In this document: one piece after another, positions 25,954 to 38,000 of the stretch
How positions within the stretch are numbered: the stretch's first letter is position 1
How the letters are laid out: each line of letters begins with the position of its first letter
Assembly (NCBI GenBank): GCA_013298665.1
Contig: JAAFIK010000011.1
Location: forward strand, 1 to 64,000
Direction: 5' to 3'
Length of the DNA: 64,000 nucleotides
Origin: Chitinophagales bacterium
Lineage (GTDB): Bacteria > Bacteroidota > Bacteroidia > Chitinophagales > Chitinophagaceae
Notes under the pieces: generated by a model
Database searches by the model: none
What the model saw: only the letters and a program-made list of their open reading frames with translations
What the model was told of the DNA's origin: nothing
Made by a program: the position numbers and the translations under genes

Positions 25954-27381
25954 GTGAGCCACGAATCTATTTCGGTTTTTGACATGTTTAAAATTGGGGT
26001 GGGGCCTTCGAGCAGCCATACCCTTGGCCCCTGGCGGGCAGCAGGACAGTGTATCGCCTATCTCCAGCAGGAAGGGGTGTTGGATCAGGTACGGCAGGTG
26101 CAGATATTGCTATATGGTTCACTGGCCAAAACAGGCAGGGGGCACGGTACCGATATCGCGGTACAGTTGGGACTTAGTGGCGATGATCCCGTTACCTTTG
26201 ATGTTGACCAGATCGGCAGTAAAATTGCCACCATCCGTCAAGAAAAGAAGCTCTGGCTTAACGGAACCCATGCGGTTGATTTTGTTCCTGATGCGGATCT
26301 GCGTTTCCTGTTTTCCGAAAGTCTCCCCTTTCATCCCAATGCACTTACCTTTCTGGTAGATCTGGCAGATGGCCGTTCACTCGCACGTACTTATTATTCC
26401 GTTGGTGGCGGTTTTGTGGTGATGGAAGGTGCTGAGGCGGGAGGCAAAAAAATGGTATCGCTGCCCTTTCCTGTCAATACTGCCGAGGATTTACTGCATT
26501 GGTGCCGCAAAACGGGCTTTTCAGTGAGTGAAGTCGTATTGGAAAATGAAGCCGCCTGGCGCCAGGAAGCGGAAACGCGTGCAGGTATATTGCAGGTGTG
26601 GAAAGTGATGAGCGAGTGTATTTTCAGGGGTTGCCATGCGCAGGGCGAATTACCGGGCGGACTGCACGTCAAGCGGCGGGGATATGATCTGAATAAACGG
26701 CTGATTGCCGGTAAAGCATATTCCGGTTACGATAGCTGGGTAGCCACTATCCGGCAGGGAGGCAACGATTTTAAATATACGCTTGACTGGGTAAGCTGTT
26801 TTGCCCTTGCCGTTAATGAAGAAAATGCATCCTTTGGTCGTGTGGTTACTGCACCTACTAATGGTGCAGCCGGTGTTATTCCTGCGGTATTGCAATACTA
26901 CATTACTTTTTGTGATGGCAATACTCCCGAGCGCATCATCCAGTTTTTACTTACCGCATCTGAAATTGGCAGTATCTTTAAAAAAGGAGCAACCATTTCT
27001 GCTGCTATGGGTGGATGCCAGGCAGAAATCGGGGTAAGCAGTGCTATGGCAGCAGCGGCACTTACGGAATGTATGGGGGGAAGCCAGCGCCAGGTTTTGA
27101 TGGCGGCTGAGATTGCGATGGAGCATCACCTGGGACTGACCTGTGATCCCATTGGTGGTCTCGTACAGATACCCTGTATTGAACGCAATACCATGGGTGC
27201 CATAAAAGCGATTACGGCCTGTCAGCTCGCACTTCAAAGTACACCCGATTTTGCCAAAGTGAGCCTGGATACCGTCATCAAAACCATGTGGGAAACCGCA
27301 TTGGATATGAACAGTAAGTATAAAGAAACGGCCGATGGGGGGCTTGCAGCCAATATCCCCATCAGTTTACCTGAGTGTTGA
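25954..27381 (+). CDS. sdaA: L-serine ammonia-lyase, single-chain iron-sulfur type
   Basis: A 475-residue enzyme that deaminates L-serine to pyruvate. The N-terminal beta domain begins [20 protein letters not shown]. The C-terminal alpha domain has the family core [20 protein letters not shown] and three cysteines expected to hold the oxygen-sensitive 4Fe-4S cluster ([26 protein letters not shown]). The start is GTG at 25954; the nearby ATG at 25952 is out of frame and meets a stop at once. Length fits the fused bacterial type. Confidence 0.93.
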   Translation: MSHESISVFDMFKIGVGPSSSHTLGPWRAAGQCIAYLQQEGVLDQVRQVQILLYGSLAKTGRGHGTDIAVQLGLSGDDPVTFDVDQIGSKIATIRQEKKLWLNGTHAVDFVPDADLRFLFSESLPFHPNALTFLVDLADGRSLARTYYSVGGGFVVMEGAEAGGKKMVSLPFPVNTAEDLLHWCRKTGFSVSEVVLENEAAWRQEAETRAGILQVWKVMSECIFRGCHAQGELPGGLHVKRRGYDLNKRLIAGKAYSGYDSWVATIRQGGNDFKYTLDWVSCFALAVNEENASFGRVVTAPTNGAAGVIPAVLQYYITFCDGNTPERIIQFLLTASEIGSIFKKGATISAAMGGCQAEIGVSSAMAAAALTECMGGSQRQVLMAAEIAMEHHLGLTCDPIGGLVQIPCIERNTMGAIKAITACQLALQSTPDFAKVSLDTVIKTMWETALDMNSKYKETADGGLAANIPISLPEC

Positions 27382-27437
27382 TGGGGAATTAACCCAAACG
27401 GCTATGACAAAATGACATATGAGGGTGGAGGGGTGTT

Positions 27438-27809
27438 TTACTCATCCAGCAATTCCCGTTCAATCTCTTCCATCTGTACAATATCCCAGGCCTCGCTTTC
27501 TGTAGGCGTCACATTCATCACTTCCAGCAGTTCCAGCTTTTCCAGTTTATCTTCCAGTTGCTGCTGTAATTCGCAGATGACAAAAGACGCACTGTTTTCA
27601 TAAAATTCCTGTTGAATGTCTACGATCGCTGCGAGCAGGGGGAGTTCCGCATCCATGACCATTTTCAAATTCAGGACAATATGTTTATTGTCTTTTTGCA
27701 TATAGGGATGCAGCAATTGGCGTAATTCCTCTGCCATATTAGCAGTTAAAACACCATCTTCCGGCGTTATAACCGTAAATTTCTCTTTGGTATCCGTTTT
27801 GACCAGCAT
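27438..27809 (-). CDS. STAS-domain-like regulatory protein
   Basis: 123 residues. KFTVITPEDGVLTANMAEEL and KHIVLNLKMVMDAELPLLAA, then a following strand and helix, resemble the STAS fold of anti-sigma-factor antagonists. The usual phosphorylatable serine region reads MDAELP, so classical SpoIIAA-type regulation is doubtful. The acidic C-terminus (VQMEEIERELLDE) is also found in Bacteroidota relatives. No partner kinase is next to it. The gene converges on sdaA and is divergent from clpC. Confidence 0.6.
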   Translation of the reverse strand: MLVKTDTKEKFTVITPEDGVLTANMAEELRQLLHPYMQKDNKHIVLNLKMVMDAELPLLAAIVDIQQEFYENSASFVICELQQQLEDKLEKLELLEVMNVTPTESEAWDIVQMEEIERELLDE

Positions 27810-28056
27810 TGTTTGCAGTTTGGTTTAGGCATGTAAATTAATTGAAAATATGGATCGTTGCTTTTCCCGGGACACAATTTTGAGCAACGCAATACGAATA
27901 TGGTGCTGACTTCAGCAGATGTGTTTGCCGGGAGGAGACTTTTTTCATACAACTGGGTATCTCAGGATTTTTTCAACATATCAACAATTAACATACGGCC
28001 GTAAACTCAATCTCGGAAATAATCGTTATTATTGTAACAGCTAAATTTAACCAGGA

Positions 28057-30612
28057 ATGGATAATAATTTTTCGGCACAGGTAAAGGAGATCATTTCCTA
28101 CAGCAGGGAAGAAGCCCTTCGTTTGGGAAATGACTTTATTGGCACCGAGCACTTAGTGCTGGGGCTGATCAGGGATGGGGAGAATACAGCGGTAAAAATA
28201 CTCAAGGCATTGAATATTGACCTTTATGAATTGCGTAAGGAGATTGAAATGGCAGTAAAAGACAAGACAGGGAAAAATATAGCCAATATCAACTCACTGC
28301 CGCTCACCAAGCAGGCAGAAAAGGTCATCAGGATCACAGTGCTTGAAGCCAAATCGCATAAAAGCCCTCTTGTTGAAAGTGAGCATCTGATGCTTTCAAT
28401 CCTGAAGAACAAAGAAAATATCGCCACACAAATTCTCAACCAGTTTGATGTAGACTACGACATTTTCAAGAATGAACTCGGTTTTGTGACGAGCAATCCG
28501 CCGCAGGCAGAGTACAATGAAGAAAATGAAGACGAGTTTGATGAGGAAAGAAAACAGTATTCTCAACAGCAACGCGGTCAAAGGGCTTCTGCTGCTAATC
28601 AGCCCAAAACCAAAACGCCGGTACTGGATAATTTCGGACGTGACATTACCCGTCTTGCAGAGTCAGGATCACTTGACCCGATCGTAGGCCGTGAAGCCGA
28701 AATTGAAAGGGTATCGCAGATACTGTCACGTCGTAAAAAGAACAACCCCATCCTCATTGGTGAGCCTGGGGTGGGTAAAACAGCGATTGTAGAAGGGCTT
28801 GCCCTGCGCATTGTGCAGCGTAAAGTAAGCCGGGTGCTGTTTGATAAACGCGTAGTATCGCTCGACCTTGCAGCGCTTGTGGCAGGTACCAAGTACCGCG
28901 GGCAGTTTGAAGAACGCATGAAAGCGATTATGAATGAACTTGAGAAGAACCGCGACGTGATCCTGTTTATTGATGAAATACATACAATAGTTGGTGCCGG
29001 TGGCGCAAGTGGTTCACTGGATGCCAGCAACATATTCAAACCTGCGCTTGCGCGTGGCGAACTGCAGTGTATCGGTGCCAGCACACTGGATGAATACCGG
29101 ATGCATATTGAAAAAGATGGTGCACTTGACAGGCGTTTCCAGAAAGTGATTGTTGAGCAGCCAAGCGTGGAAGAGACGATACTGATACTCAATAATATCA
29201 AAAGCAAATACGAAGACTATCACAACGTTACGTACAGCCAGGATGCCATCGATGCCTGTGTTAAACTGAGCGACCGTTATATGACAGACCGGTTATTACC
29301 GGATAAGGCCATCGACGTACTGGATGAAGTAGGCGCACGTAAACACATCAAAAACATCAATGTGCCCGAGGATATCGTTGAACTGGAGAAAAAGATTGAA
29401 GATATTAAGCAGGAGAAGAATAAAGTGGTGAAAAGCCAGCGTTTTGAGGAAGCAGCTTCCCTGCGGGATACGGAAAAACGCCTGCAGGAAGACCTGGAAA
29501 AGGCAAAGAATGTGTGGGAGGAAGAAAGCAAGCACAAGCGTTTCCCGATAGAGGAAGAGGATATTGCTGAAGTCGTAAGCATGATGACCGGCATACCGGT
29601 GAAGCGTATGGTACAGGCTGAAACGGAAAAGTTGCGGCGGATGGCTGCCGACCTTGAAGGTGCGGTGATCGGACAGGAGGAAGCTATTCAGAAAGTGGTA
29701 AAAGCCATACAGCGGAACAGGGTAGGGTTAAAAGACCCGAAAAAACCCATCGGTACCTTTATCTTCCTCGGTCCTACCGGTGTTGGTAAAACAGAGCTTG
29801 CCCGTTCACTCGCACGCCATATGTTCGACAGTGAAGATGCGCTGATCCGTATCGACATGAGTGAATACATGGAGAAGTTTACCGTAAGTCGTCTTATTGG
29901 AGCACCTCCCGGTTATGTAGGGTATGAAGAAGGCGGACAACTTACCGAAAGGGTAAGGCGCAAACCTTATTCGGTAATTCTGCTGGACGAAATTGAGAAA
30001 GCACACCCCGATATCTACAATATACTGTTGCAGGTACTTGATGACGGACAACTGACTGATGGACTGGGTCGGAAGGTAGACTTCAAGAATACGATGATCA
30101 TCATGACATCGAATATTGGAGCCAGGCAGTTGAAAGATTTTGGGGAGGGTGTGGGTTTTGCCACAGCCAACCGTCAGCAAAATTCAGATGAGAACAATAA
30201 GGCCGTGATCGAAAAAGCGCTTAAGCGTACTTTCAGCCCTGAGTTCCTGAACCGTATCGATGATGTCATCATCTTCAATACCCTTACAAAAGAGAACATC
30301 TTCTCAATCATTGATATACTGATGAAGGGCGTGATGAAGCGGTTGAACAACCTCGGGTTTTCACTCGAATTATCCACTGAGGCAAAAGATTTCATCGCCG
30401 AAAAGGGTTACGACTCGCAGTTTGGTGCCCGTCCGCTGCACAGGGCCATTCAAAAATACCTTGAAGATCCTTTAGCAGAAGAAATCCTGAACATGCATAT
30501 TAAAAATGGCGATGTGATGGTGGCATCACTTGATAAGGAAGAAGGGAAGATCAGGTTCTCAATGAAAGAGCAGGAATTAAAAGAAGAGGCTAAATCAGGT
30601 TCAGAAGCCTGA
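28057..30612 (+). CDS. clpC: ClpC-type AAA+ chaperone/protease ATPase
   Basis: An 851-residue Hsp100 protein. It has an N-terminal Clp_N double repeat (residues about 1-145), a linker, AAA domain 1 with Walker A GEPGVGKT near residue 237 and Walker [18 protein letters not shown], a UVR/coiled region near 420-455 ([20 protein letters not shown]), AAA domain 2 with [15 protein letters not shown] near residue 572, and a C-terminal D2-small domain ([20 protein letters not shown]). It unfolds substrates for ClpP. A strong terminator follows the stop. Confidence 0.95.
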   Translation: MDNNFSAQVKEIISYSREEALRLGNDFIGTEHLVLGLIRDGENTAVKILKALNIDLYELRKEIEMAVKDKTGKNIANINSLPLTKQAEKVIRITVLEAKSHKSPLVESEHLMLSILKNKENIATQILNQFDVDYDIFKNELGFVTSNPPQAEYNEENEDEFDEERKQYSQQQRGQRASAANQPKTKTPVLDNFGRDITRLAESGSLDPIVGREAEIERVSQILSRRKKNNPILIGEPGVGKTAIVEGLALRIVQRKVSRVLFDKRVVSLDLAALVAGTKYRGQFEERMKAIMNELEKNRDVILFIDEIHTIVGAGGASGSLDASNIFKPALARGELQCIGASTLDEYRMHIEKDGALDRRFQKVIVEQPSVEETILILNNIKSKYEDYHNVTYSQDAIDACVKLSDRYMTDRLLPDKAIDVLDEVGARKHIKNINVPEDIVELEKKIEDIKQEKNKVVKSQRFEEAASLRDTEKRLQEDLEKAKNVWEEESKHKRFPIEEEDIAEVVSMMTGIPVKRMVQAETEKLRRMAADLEGAVIGQEEAIQKVVKAIQRNRVGLKDPKKPIGTFIFLGPTGVGKTELARSLARHMFDSEDALIRIDMSEYMEKFTVSRLIGAPPGYVGYEEGGQLTERVRRKPYSVILLDEIEKAHPDIYNILLQVLDDGQLTDGLGRKVDFKNTMIIMTSNIGARQLKDFGEGVGFATANRQQNSDENNKAVIEKALKRTFSPEFLNRIDDVIIFNTLTKENIFSIIDILMKGVMKRLNNLGFSLELSTEAKDFIAEKGYDSQFGARPLHRAIQKYLEDPLAEEILNMHIKNGDVMVASLDKEEGKIRFSMKEQELKEEAKSGSEA

Positions 30613-30626
30613 CCTATCCATAAAAC

Positions 30627-30664
30627 AGTAAAAGCCCCGGCTGTAACAGTCCGGGGCTTTTACT
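30627..30664 (+). terminator. rho-independent terminator after clpC
   Basis: AGTAAAAGCCCCGG and CCGGGGCTTTTACT form a perfect 14-bp stem with a 10-nt loop. The symmetric A/T flanks may allow action on both strands. Confidence 0.88.
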
Positions 30665-30744
30665 ATACAAGCCATCCGGGTAACCCGGGTTCTGCTGCCA
30701 ATCGCATGATCCGGGGTTGACTCCCTGCCAGGCCATCACGGCTA

Positions 30745-31317
30745 TTATAATGCTTTCAGGAAAATTTTGTGTGCAGCCACCCTGTCTAATTGTGTGTAGA
30801 GGTCTTCTTCGCTGGTATTGTTGAGTACATGATAATCTGCAATGGCAATGGGGCCACCTTTTTCGATCATTTGTATTTCGAGCAGGTCGCGCTGGTCCAC
30901 TTCTTCGGGTTGAAGCGGGCGTACCGGACGGTTTCTCAGCCGCTCATAGCGGATTATTCTTTCCGAATGATTGGCGATGAGAACGAGGTTGGCACCGTAT
31001 ATTTTTTTGAGAAACAAATATTCTGAGAAGCTGTACAGGCCATCAATCAGCAAGTCGTGGCTCCGGGCAGTGGCAGCAGTGATGGCATCGATGGCTAATT
31101 TTGCAATAGCGTCCATACCATTATTCACCCTGAGATCTTCCCGTACAATCCGTTCATTATTGCTGGTAATCTCCAGGTTTCTTTTCCTCACTTCCTCGAT
31201 AACATACCCGCCAAAGTAAATTGTGGTAAGGTCATATTTTTTTTTCAGGTAGGCGGCGGAGAGCGATTTGCCTGTGCCACTCAAACCTACCACCGCTACT
31301 ACTTTAGCTGCTGTCAT
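30745..31317 (-). CDS. P-loop kinase resembling UPF0200/dephospho-CoA kinase
   Basis: 190 residues. Walker A GLSGTGKSLSAAYLKKKY at the N-terminus, an aspartate-rich segment LLIDGLYSFSEYLFLKK in the position of Walker B, an arginine-rich lid (SERIIRYERLRNRPVRPLQP) and a C-terminal HVLNNTSEEDLYTQLD typical of CoaE-like folds. The pattern GGYVIEEVRKRNLEITSNNE resembles the UPF0200 nucleotide kinases best known from archaea. The substrate is unknown; it is unlikely to be the main CoaE. Confidence 0.7.
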   Translation of the reverse strand: MTAAKVVAVVGLSGTGKSLSAAYLKKKYDLTTIYFGGYVIEEVRKRNLEITSNNERIVREDLRVNNGMDAIAKLAIDAITAATARSHDLLIDGLYSFSEYLFLKKIYGANLVLIANHSERIIRYERLRNRPVRPLQPEEVDQRDLLEIQMIEKGGPIAIADYHVLNNTSEEDLYTQLDRVAAHKIFLKAL

Positions 31318-32073
31318 ATTACGATATTATACGGTTGACGATGTGCGGCACAATAATAAAACAAAAAGACAAGTAATCTGATGAATTACAATTTTATTTA
31401 TATGCAAATGGCCATCGCTGAAAAAATGCTGATTGATGTGCAGGGGGATTTTGCGGATTGGAAAGAAAAAACTGGAAAAAAAGTTGGCGGTTTCAAAAAT
31501 TACAGTAATTTTACCATCCCTAACACATAGTATTTAAACCTTTCTTTCGAAAATTTACACTGAATCCATTTACTATTAGCGTAGTACAACGTAGTTGGTA
31601 TAGATCATATTCGGTAATACCGTTATGCTTATACGCAGAAGGGGCAAAATGAGCCATCAGTCTGCATAGCAGCAGACAGTGATTCATCTGAAATCTTTTC
31701 AAAAAACTTGTAAAAGACAAATTAGTTTGTACTTTTACGCTCGTTTTCAACGAACCAGAACTATCCATAAATCCTCAAAGAAGCTTACCAATATCCTCAA
31801 CCATTTACCTGGAATCATTGTGATTCTTTTAACCGTCATGCAACTGTTTGTGACAAACGCAAGACTAAGGTAAACCGAAAAGCTTAGGCAACACAAGAAT
31901 CCTTTTGAATGTCCCCGGCAGGGAATCGGCCTGCATATCCATTATTGTATTAGGTATAATTCTAATGGTACAGTCCTATATCGTTTGACGAACCAGGCTT
32001 ATGAATCCCTGTAGCCTCAATTATTTATTGCGGGCTGCCTTTATAACGTCAAACAGTTAAATAAACATAAAAA
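31318..32073. other. AT-rich gene-free stretch upstream of the giant repeat protein
   Basis: No supported gene in 750 nt. A candidate promoter for the downstream gene lies at 31708-31737: TTG, a 19-nt gap and TACTTTTA. If used, the leader would exceed 300 nt. An 8-bp inverted pair GTTTGACG / CGTCAAAC flanks the region near 31984 and 32048. No riboswitch family is recognised. Confidence 0.5.
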
Positions 32074-35000
32074 ATGGAACAAACCTCTACCCGGGTAAGA
32101 GCAGCCATAAATAAGTGCTTGGTTCTCTGCTTACCAAATGTGGGATTGTTGACCGGAAACGGATCAGGAAACAAAAAACGGCAAGGCATGAAAATGCTGC
32201 TGTCGTTTGTTTTACTGCTCATTTCAGGATTAACGTGGGCCCATACCATCAATGGTTATACTGGTTCCTGCAACACAGGACCCGTGTACAATGTACAGCC
32301 GATTGTGGCAAGCGTAAACGCTTCTACCAACTATCGCTGGCAGTACAAAAACACATCCAATGTATGGGTGTGTCTGGTTAATGGCAACAACACCATCAAC
32401 GGCAACACGTATAGTGTGAGTGGTGCGGTTTTCAACCTTACCACCACGCCGGGTGCGCTCGTGTTTAACAACCCCAACAGCGGTCTGCAGGGGCTTGTGA
32501 TCCGTTGCGTAATGTCTGATGGTTCAGGCGTTGATCCCTGTACCCTGCCTTCAGGCAATACCTGGAACTCAGATGCAGCGAGTGTGAACCATATTATTAA
32601 TGTAGCGAATACACCTTGTGCAACCAGCGCCAGTGGTTGTATTGGTGATTATGTATGGAATGATGCCAATGGTAATGGTTTACAGGATGCCAGTGAATCA
32701 GGATTAAGCGGGGTAGTGGTCAACCTGAAAAATTCGGCTGGTACTATTATTAAAACAACCAATTCCGGTTCAACCGGTTTTTACCAGTTTACAGGACTTG
32801 CAGCCGGTACCTATACTGTTGAATTTGTTGCAGTATCCGGCTATGGTATTTCACCAGCCAATCAGGGTAGTGATGATAGTAAGGATAGTGATGTGAGTGA
32901 CGCGGGTAATGGCAATGCTATAGTGTCGGTAACCTTAACTGCCGGTCAGTGCAACAATACTGTTGATGCCGGTTTCTGCCCAACAACACTTTGCCTGGGT
33001 AACCGGGTGTTCTGGGATTTGAATAATGACGGTTATCGCCAGGATAATGAAGGTGGTATTGTAAATGTGACGGTTAATTTATACAAGGACAATAATAACG
33101 ATAATGTTGCCGATGGAGCTGCTATTGCTACAGCCATTACAGATGCAACCGGTTTCTATGAATTCTGTAACCTTGTTCCGGGTAATTATATTATCGGTGC
33201 TGCCACGCCTGCCGGCTTTGCTAAAAGTACTGTGAATGGCGGTGATCCGGATAATGATATTGACCGCGATAATAATGGTATCAATACCGTTGGCGCTGAA
33301 ACACGCGGACTGGCGATCACGCTGGTGGGCGGAACCGAATTTGATGGTAGTGTAAATACCAGCAATACCAATATTACTTACGATTTTGGCTTTGCAGGTA
33401 CTTTGACACTTGGAAACCTGGTGTTCTACGATCCTAACAATAATGGCGTTTATGAGCCCGCCAATGGCGAGTTTGGTATTGATGGCCGTACAGTAAACCT
33501 GTATGCTGATGCCAATAATGATAATATTGCTGACGGCGCTGCGATTGCAACTACCACAACTTCTGGCGGAGGTCTTTATACCTTCTCTGTTGCCCCTGGC
33601 AATTATGTGGTGGGTGTGGTACTTCCCGGTGGAGAATTTATTTCTACACCCAGTACTGATCCGGATGATAATATTGATAATGATAATAATGGGGTAATCA
33701 CACCAGGTGATAATACAACCGGCAAAGAATATTTTGGCCGTGCAATCACCATGTCCACTGGCGGTGAACCCACCGGTGGTAATACCAATAATACGTATGA
33801 TTTTGGCGAATATAAAGGACAGTCACTGGGCGACTTTGTATGGCTTGATGCCAATAACAATGGTATCCAGGATGCCGGTGAGGCTGGTTTACCCAATGTA
33901 ACTGTTACGCTTAAAGACGGCGCAGGCAATACTATTTCGACGACTACTACTGACGGCAACGGGTATTACCTTTTCTATGATATACCGGCCGGTAATTACC
34001 AGCTTCAGTTTACCACACCTTCGGGTTATGTAGCTTCTCCTGCCAACCAGGGCAGTAACGACAGCAGGGATAGTGATCCTGTTGGTGGTGTTATTACCGG
34101 TATTACACTGGCACCTGGTGAATTTAACCGTACATACGACGCGGGATTTGCTCCGAATAAAGTTAACCTTGGTAATCTGGTTTGGTATGATATCAATAAT
34201 AATGGTATCAGGAATGCCGGTGAACCAGGTATTGACGGGGCATCTGTACGCCTCTACCTTGATGCCAATAATGATAATATTGCCGATGGTGCCGCCATTG
34301 CAACGACCACAACTTCGGGTGGAGGTTTCTACAACTTCACTGGCCTTGCGCCCAATAACTACATTGTTGGTGTGGCTATTCCAACCGGGTACGCTGTTGT
34401 AACAACCAATGGTGGTGACCCCGACAACAATACGGATAATGACAACAACGGAACAAATACGGCTGTTGCCGGAGAAGTGCGCAGCAATGCCATAAGCTTA
34501 GCCATTGGACTTGAACCCGATGCAGCAGTGGATGGAGATGGCCTGAATGGCAACCTTACTGTTGACTTTGGATTCCGTGGTACAGGCTCTATCGGAGACT
34601 TTGTGTGGAATGACCTGAATAATAATGGCATTCAGGAAGCCAATGAACCCGGTATCCAGGGCGCACTGGTAACACTGACTTTCTCTAATGGCACAACCAT
34701 TACGGCTACGACAGGTGCCAATGGAGATTACCTCTTCAGTAACCTGGCACCCGGTACTTATACCGTAACCTTTACCACGCCTTCGGGTGCTTCACCTGCT
34801 CCGGCCAATGCTGGTGGTGATGACACAAAAGACAGTGATCCGGTGAGTGGTGTGGTAAGTGGTATTACCTTAACTGCCGGCCAGAACAATACGACAATTG
34901 ATGCTGGTTTTGTATATCCTGTAGGCTCTATCGGCGACAGGGTTTGGAATGATACTGATCGCGATGGTATTCAGGATGCCGGTGAAGTTGGTCTTGCCAA

Positions 35001-38000
35001 CGTAACTGTTTCATTGTATGACAACGCGGGTAACCTTGCAGCGACAACAGCTACGGATGCCCTGGGTAATTATCTGTTCGGCAACCTGCCTGTGGCTTCT
35101 GGTGGTACCAACTACCAGGTTCGTTTCAGCCTTCCTGCTGAATATGCGTTCTCTCCTTTGAATGCTGCAGGAAGTACTGCTGCCAACAACAGTGATGCAA
35201 ATACTGCAACAGGCAGAACAGCTACGATTACACTGACACCTGCCAATAAAGACAGGACAGATATCGATGCAGGTATGTACTATACCATTCCTGCACGTAT
35301 TGGTGATTTCATCTGGAACGACCTCAATAAAAATGGTGTTCAGGATGCCGGTGAACCGGGTATTGCAGGCGTAACCGTTACCCTGTACAACAGTGCAGGT
35401 GTGCCGGTTCGTACCACCATTACCGACAACAATGGTTACTATGAGTTTACTGATGTTGCGCTTGGTACTTATACTGTAGGTATTACACCACCGGTAGGGT
35501 ATATTCTTTCTACAGGTGATGTTGGTGCAAACGATGATCTGGATAGCGATTTTGATCCTGCACAATACCGTACAGCACCTTTCAGCGTAACTACGGGAAC
35601 AACCAATCTGTCCTTTGACGGTGGCCTGTATGTAACACCAACAACAAGGGCTGCTGTGGGTGACAGGGTTTGGTACGATCTGAACAATAATGGTCTGCAG
35701 GATGTCGGCGAGCCCGGTGTGCCTGGTGTGACTGTACAACTGTACAATACTTCCGGTACCCTTGTAGGTACACAAACTACGGATGCCTTTGGTTACTACA
35801 TGTTCAATAATGTGGTGCCAGGACCGATTACAAATTCTATCAATTATTATATCAGGTTTTCTAACCTGCCTGCCGGTTATGTACTGGTTGCCCCCAATGT
35901 TGGTGGTGCTGCCAATACCGAAATCGACAGTGATGTTACCGGTGCAAATGGTGCAGGTACTACGGCCAGCTTCCGGTTGGTGGATGATGAAACACGGGTA
36001 ACGGTTGATGCAGGTATCCGTAACATCAGTGCGGCTTCACTCAGCACCCTTGGTGACTTTGTATGGTACGACGCAAATAAAAATGGTGTACAGGATGCCG
36101 GCGAGGCTGGTGTACCCGGTGTAACAGCAACCCTGTTCAATGCGGCTACCGGTGCAGTGATCAAAACCACCACTACCGATGCCAATGGTTTCTACCTGTT
36201 TACCGACCTGGCCAATGGTACTTACAGTGTTGGTTTCACAGCCCTCCCCAGTGGTTATATCTTCACGGGTAAAGACCTGGGTGGCAATGACAATACCGAC
36301 AGCGATGTAGATCCATCTTCAGGAAGAACAGGTGCATATACGATCTCTGCGCCTGGCAGCACACTTACGGTTGATGGTGGTATCTATGCCACGCCAAACG
36401 TAAATAATGCCAAAGCAACCATTGGCGACAGGGTATGGAATGACATTAATGGCAATGGTGTTCAGGATGCTGGTGAACCTGGTGTTCCGGGTGTAACAGT
36501 GATCTTGTATGCCGGCGATGGCACAACAGTTATTACCACCACCACAACGGATGGTGCGGGTAATTATATCTTCACTGATCTCAATGCCGGAAACTATGTG
36601 GTTGGCTTCAGCAACCTGCCTGCAGGCTATGTATTTACCACACAGAATGCGGGTACAGATGCAACAAAAGACAGTAACCCGAATACAGGTACCGGTAAAA
36701 CCAGCCCCATCACGCTGGCGGCTGGTGAAATCAACCTGACGATTGATGCAGGTATTAAAGCCAGCACACCGAAGTCTGCTCTTGGCGACAGGGTATGGTT
36801 TGATAATAATGCCAACGGTATCCAGGATCCAGCAGAAACGGGTGTTGGTGGCGTAACCGTAACGCTGTTCAATACAGCAGGTGTGGCGATCCAGACAACG
36901 GTTACCAATACATCAGGTAACTACCTCTTTACCGATCTTGATGCAGGAACATATGTTGCAGGCTTCAGTAACCTGCCTTCAGGTTATACACCTACCACAC
37001 AAAATGCTGCAGGAAGTACTGCTGCCAACAACAGTGATGCGAATGTAACAACCGGCAGAACGGGCAATATTACCCTTGCGGCAGCTACTACAGACCTGAA
37101 TTGGGATATGGGTATCATCTCTACGTCTAAAGCCGCACTGGGCGACTACGTATGGCTTGATACAAATAACAATGGTATCCAGGATGCTACTGAAAAAGGA
37201 GCTCCCGGTGTAACCGTTACACTGTACAACAGTTCAAATGTAGCGGTAGCCTCAACGGTAACAGACGCCAACGGGTTCTATATGTTCAACAACCTGAACC
37301 CTGGTTCATACTTTGTAGGCTTCAGCAACCTGCCGGTAAATACGACCTTCACAACGAAGAATGCTTCAGGCAGCACAGCCGCCAACAACAGTGATGTGAA
37401 TGTGGCTACAGGACGGACTGACCTGATTACCCTGGCTGCGGGTACGGTTAAGACAGATGTGGATGCAGGGTTGATCTCTAACTTTGCTGCTGTGGGCGAC
37501 TTCGTGTGGTATGATCTTGATGCGAATGGCCGCCAGGATGCTGGTGAACCCGGTGTACCCGGTGTAACCGTTACCCTGTACGACCTGAATGGCAATCGTG
37601 TAGCTTCAGCAGTAACAGATGGCCGCGGACGTTATTTCATCAATAACATCCCCGTACCTGCTACCGGTGCCAGTTTCACCATTGCCTTTACTGATCTGCC
37701 ACTGAATACAGTAGGTTATACCATCAAGAATGCACCAGGCGTTCCTGGTACACTCAACAGTAATGCAAACCCTGCAACGGGTATTACTGATCCGTTTACG
37801 CTTACACCCGGTCAGATTGACCTTACGATTGATGCAGGTTTGATTACCAATACCGGTGGTCCGTTACCAATCGTGATCACCAACCTGAGTGGTGTATATG
37901 CAAATGGCGTATCCAAGTTGAGCTGGGCTTCTGAGAGCGAACAAAACTTCAGTCACTTTGAAGTGGAGTTCAGCTCAACCGGCAGCAACTTTACCAGGCT

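Noticed and set aside
31520..31873. Two short open frames in the leader of the giant repeat protein
   Set aside because: No recognisable content; AT-rich intergenic composition.
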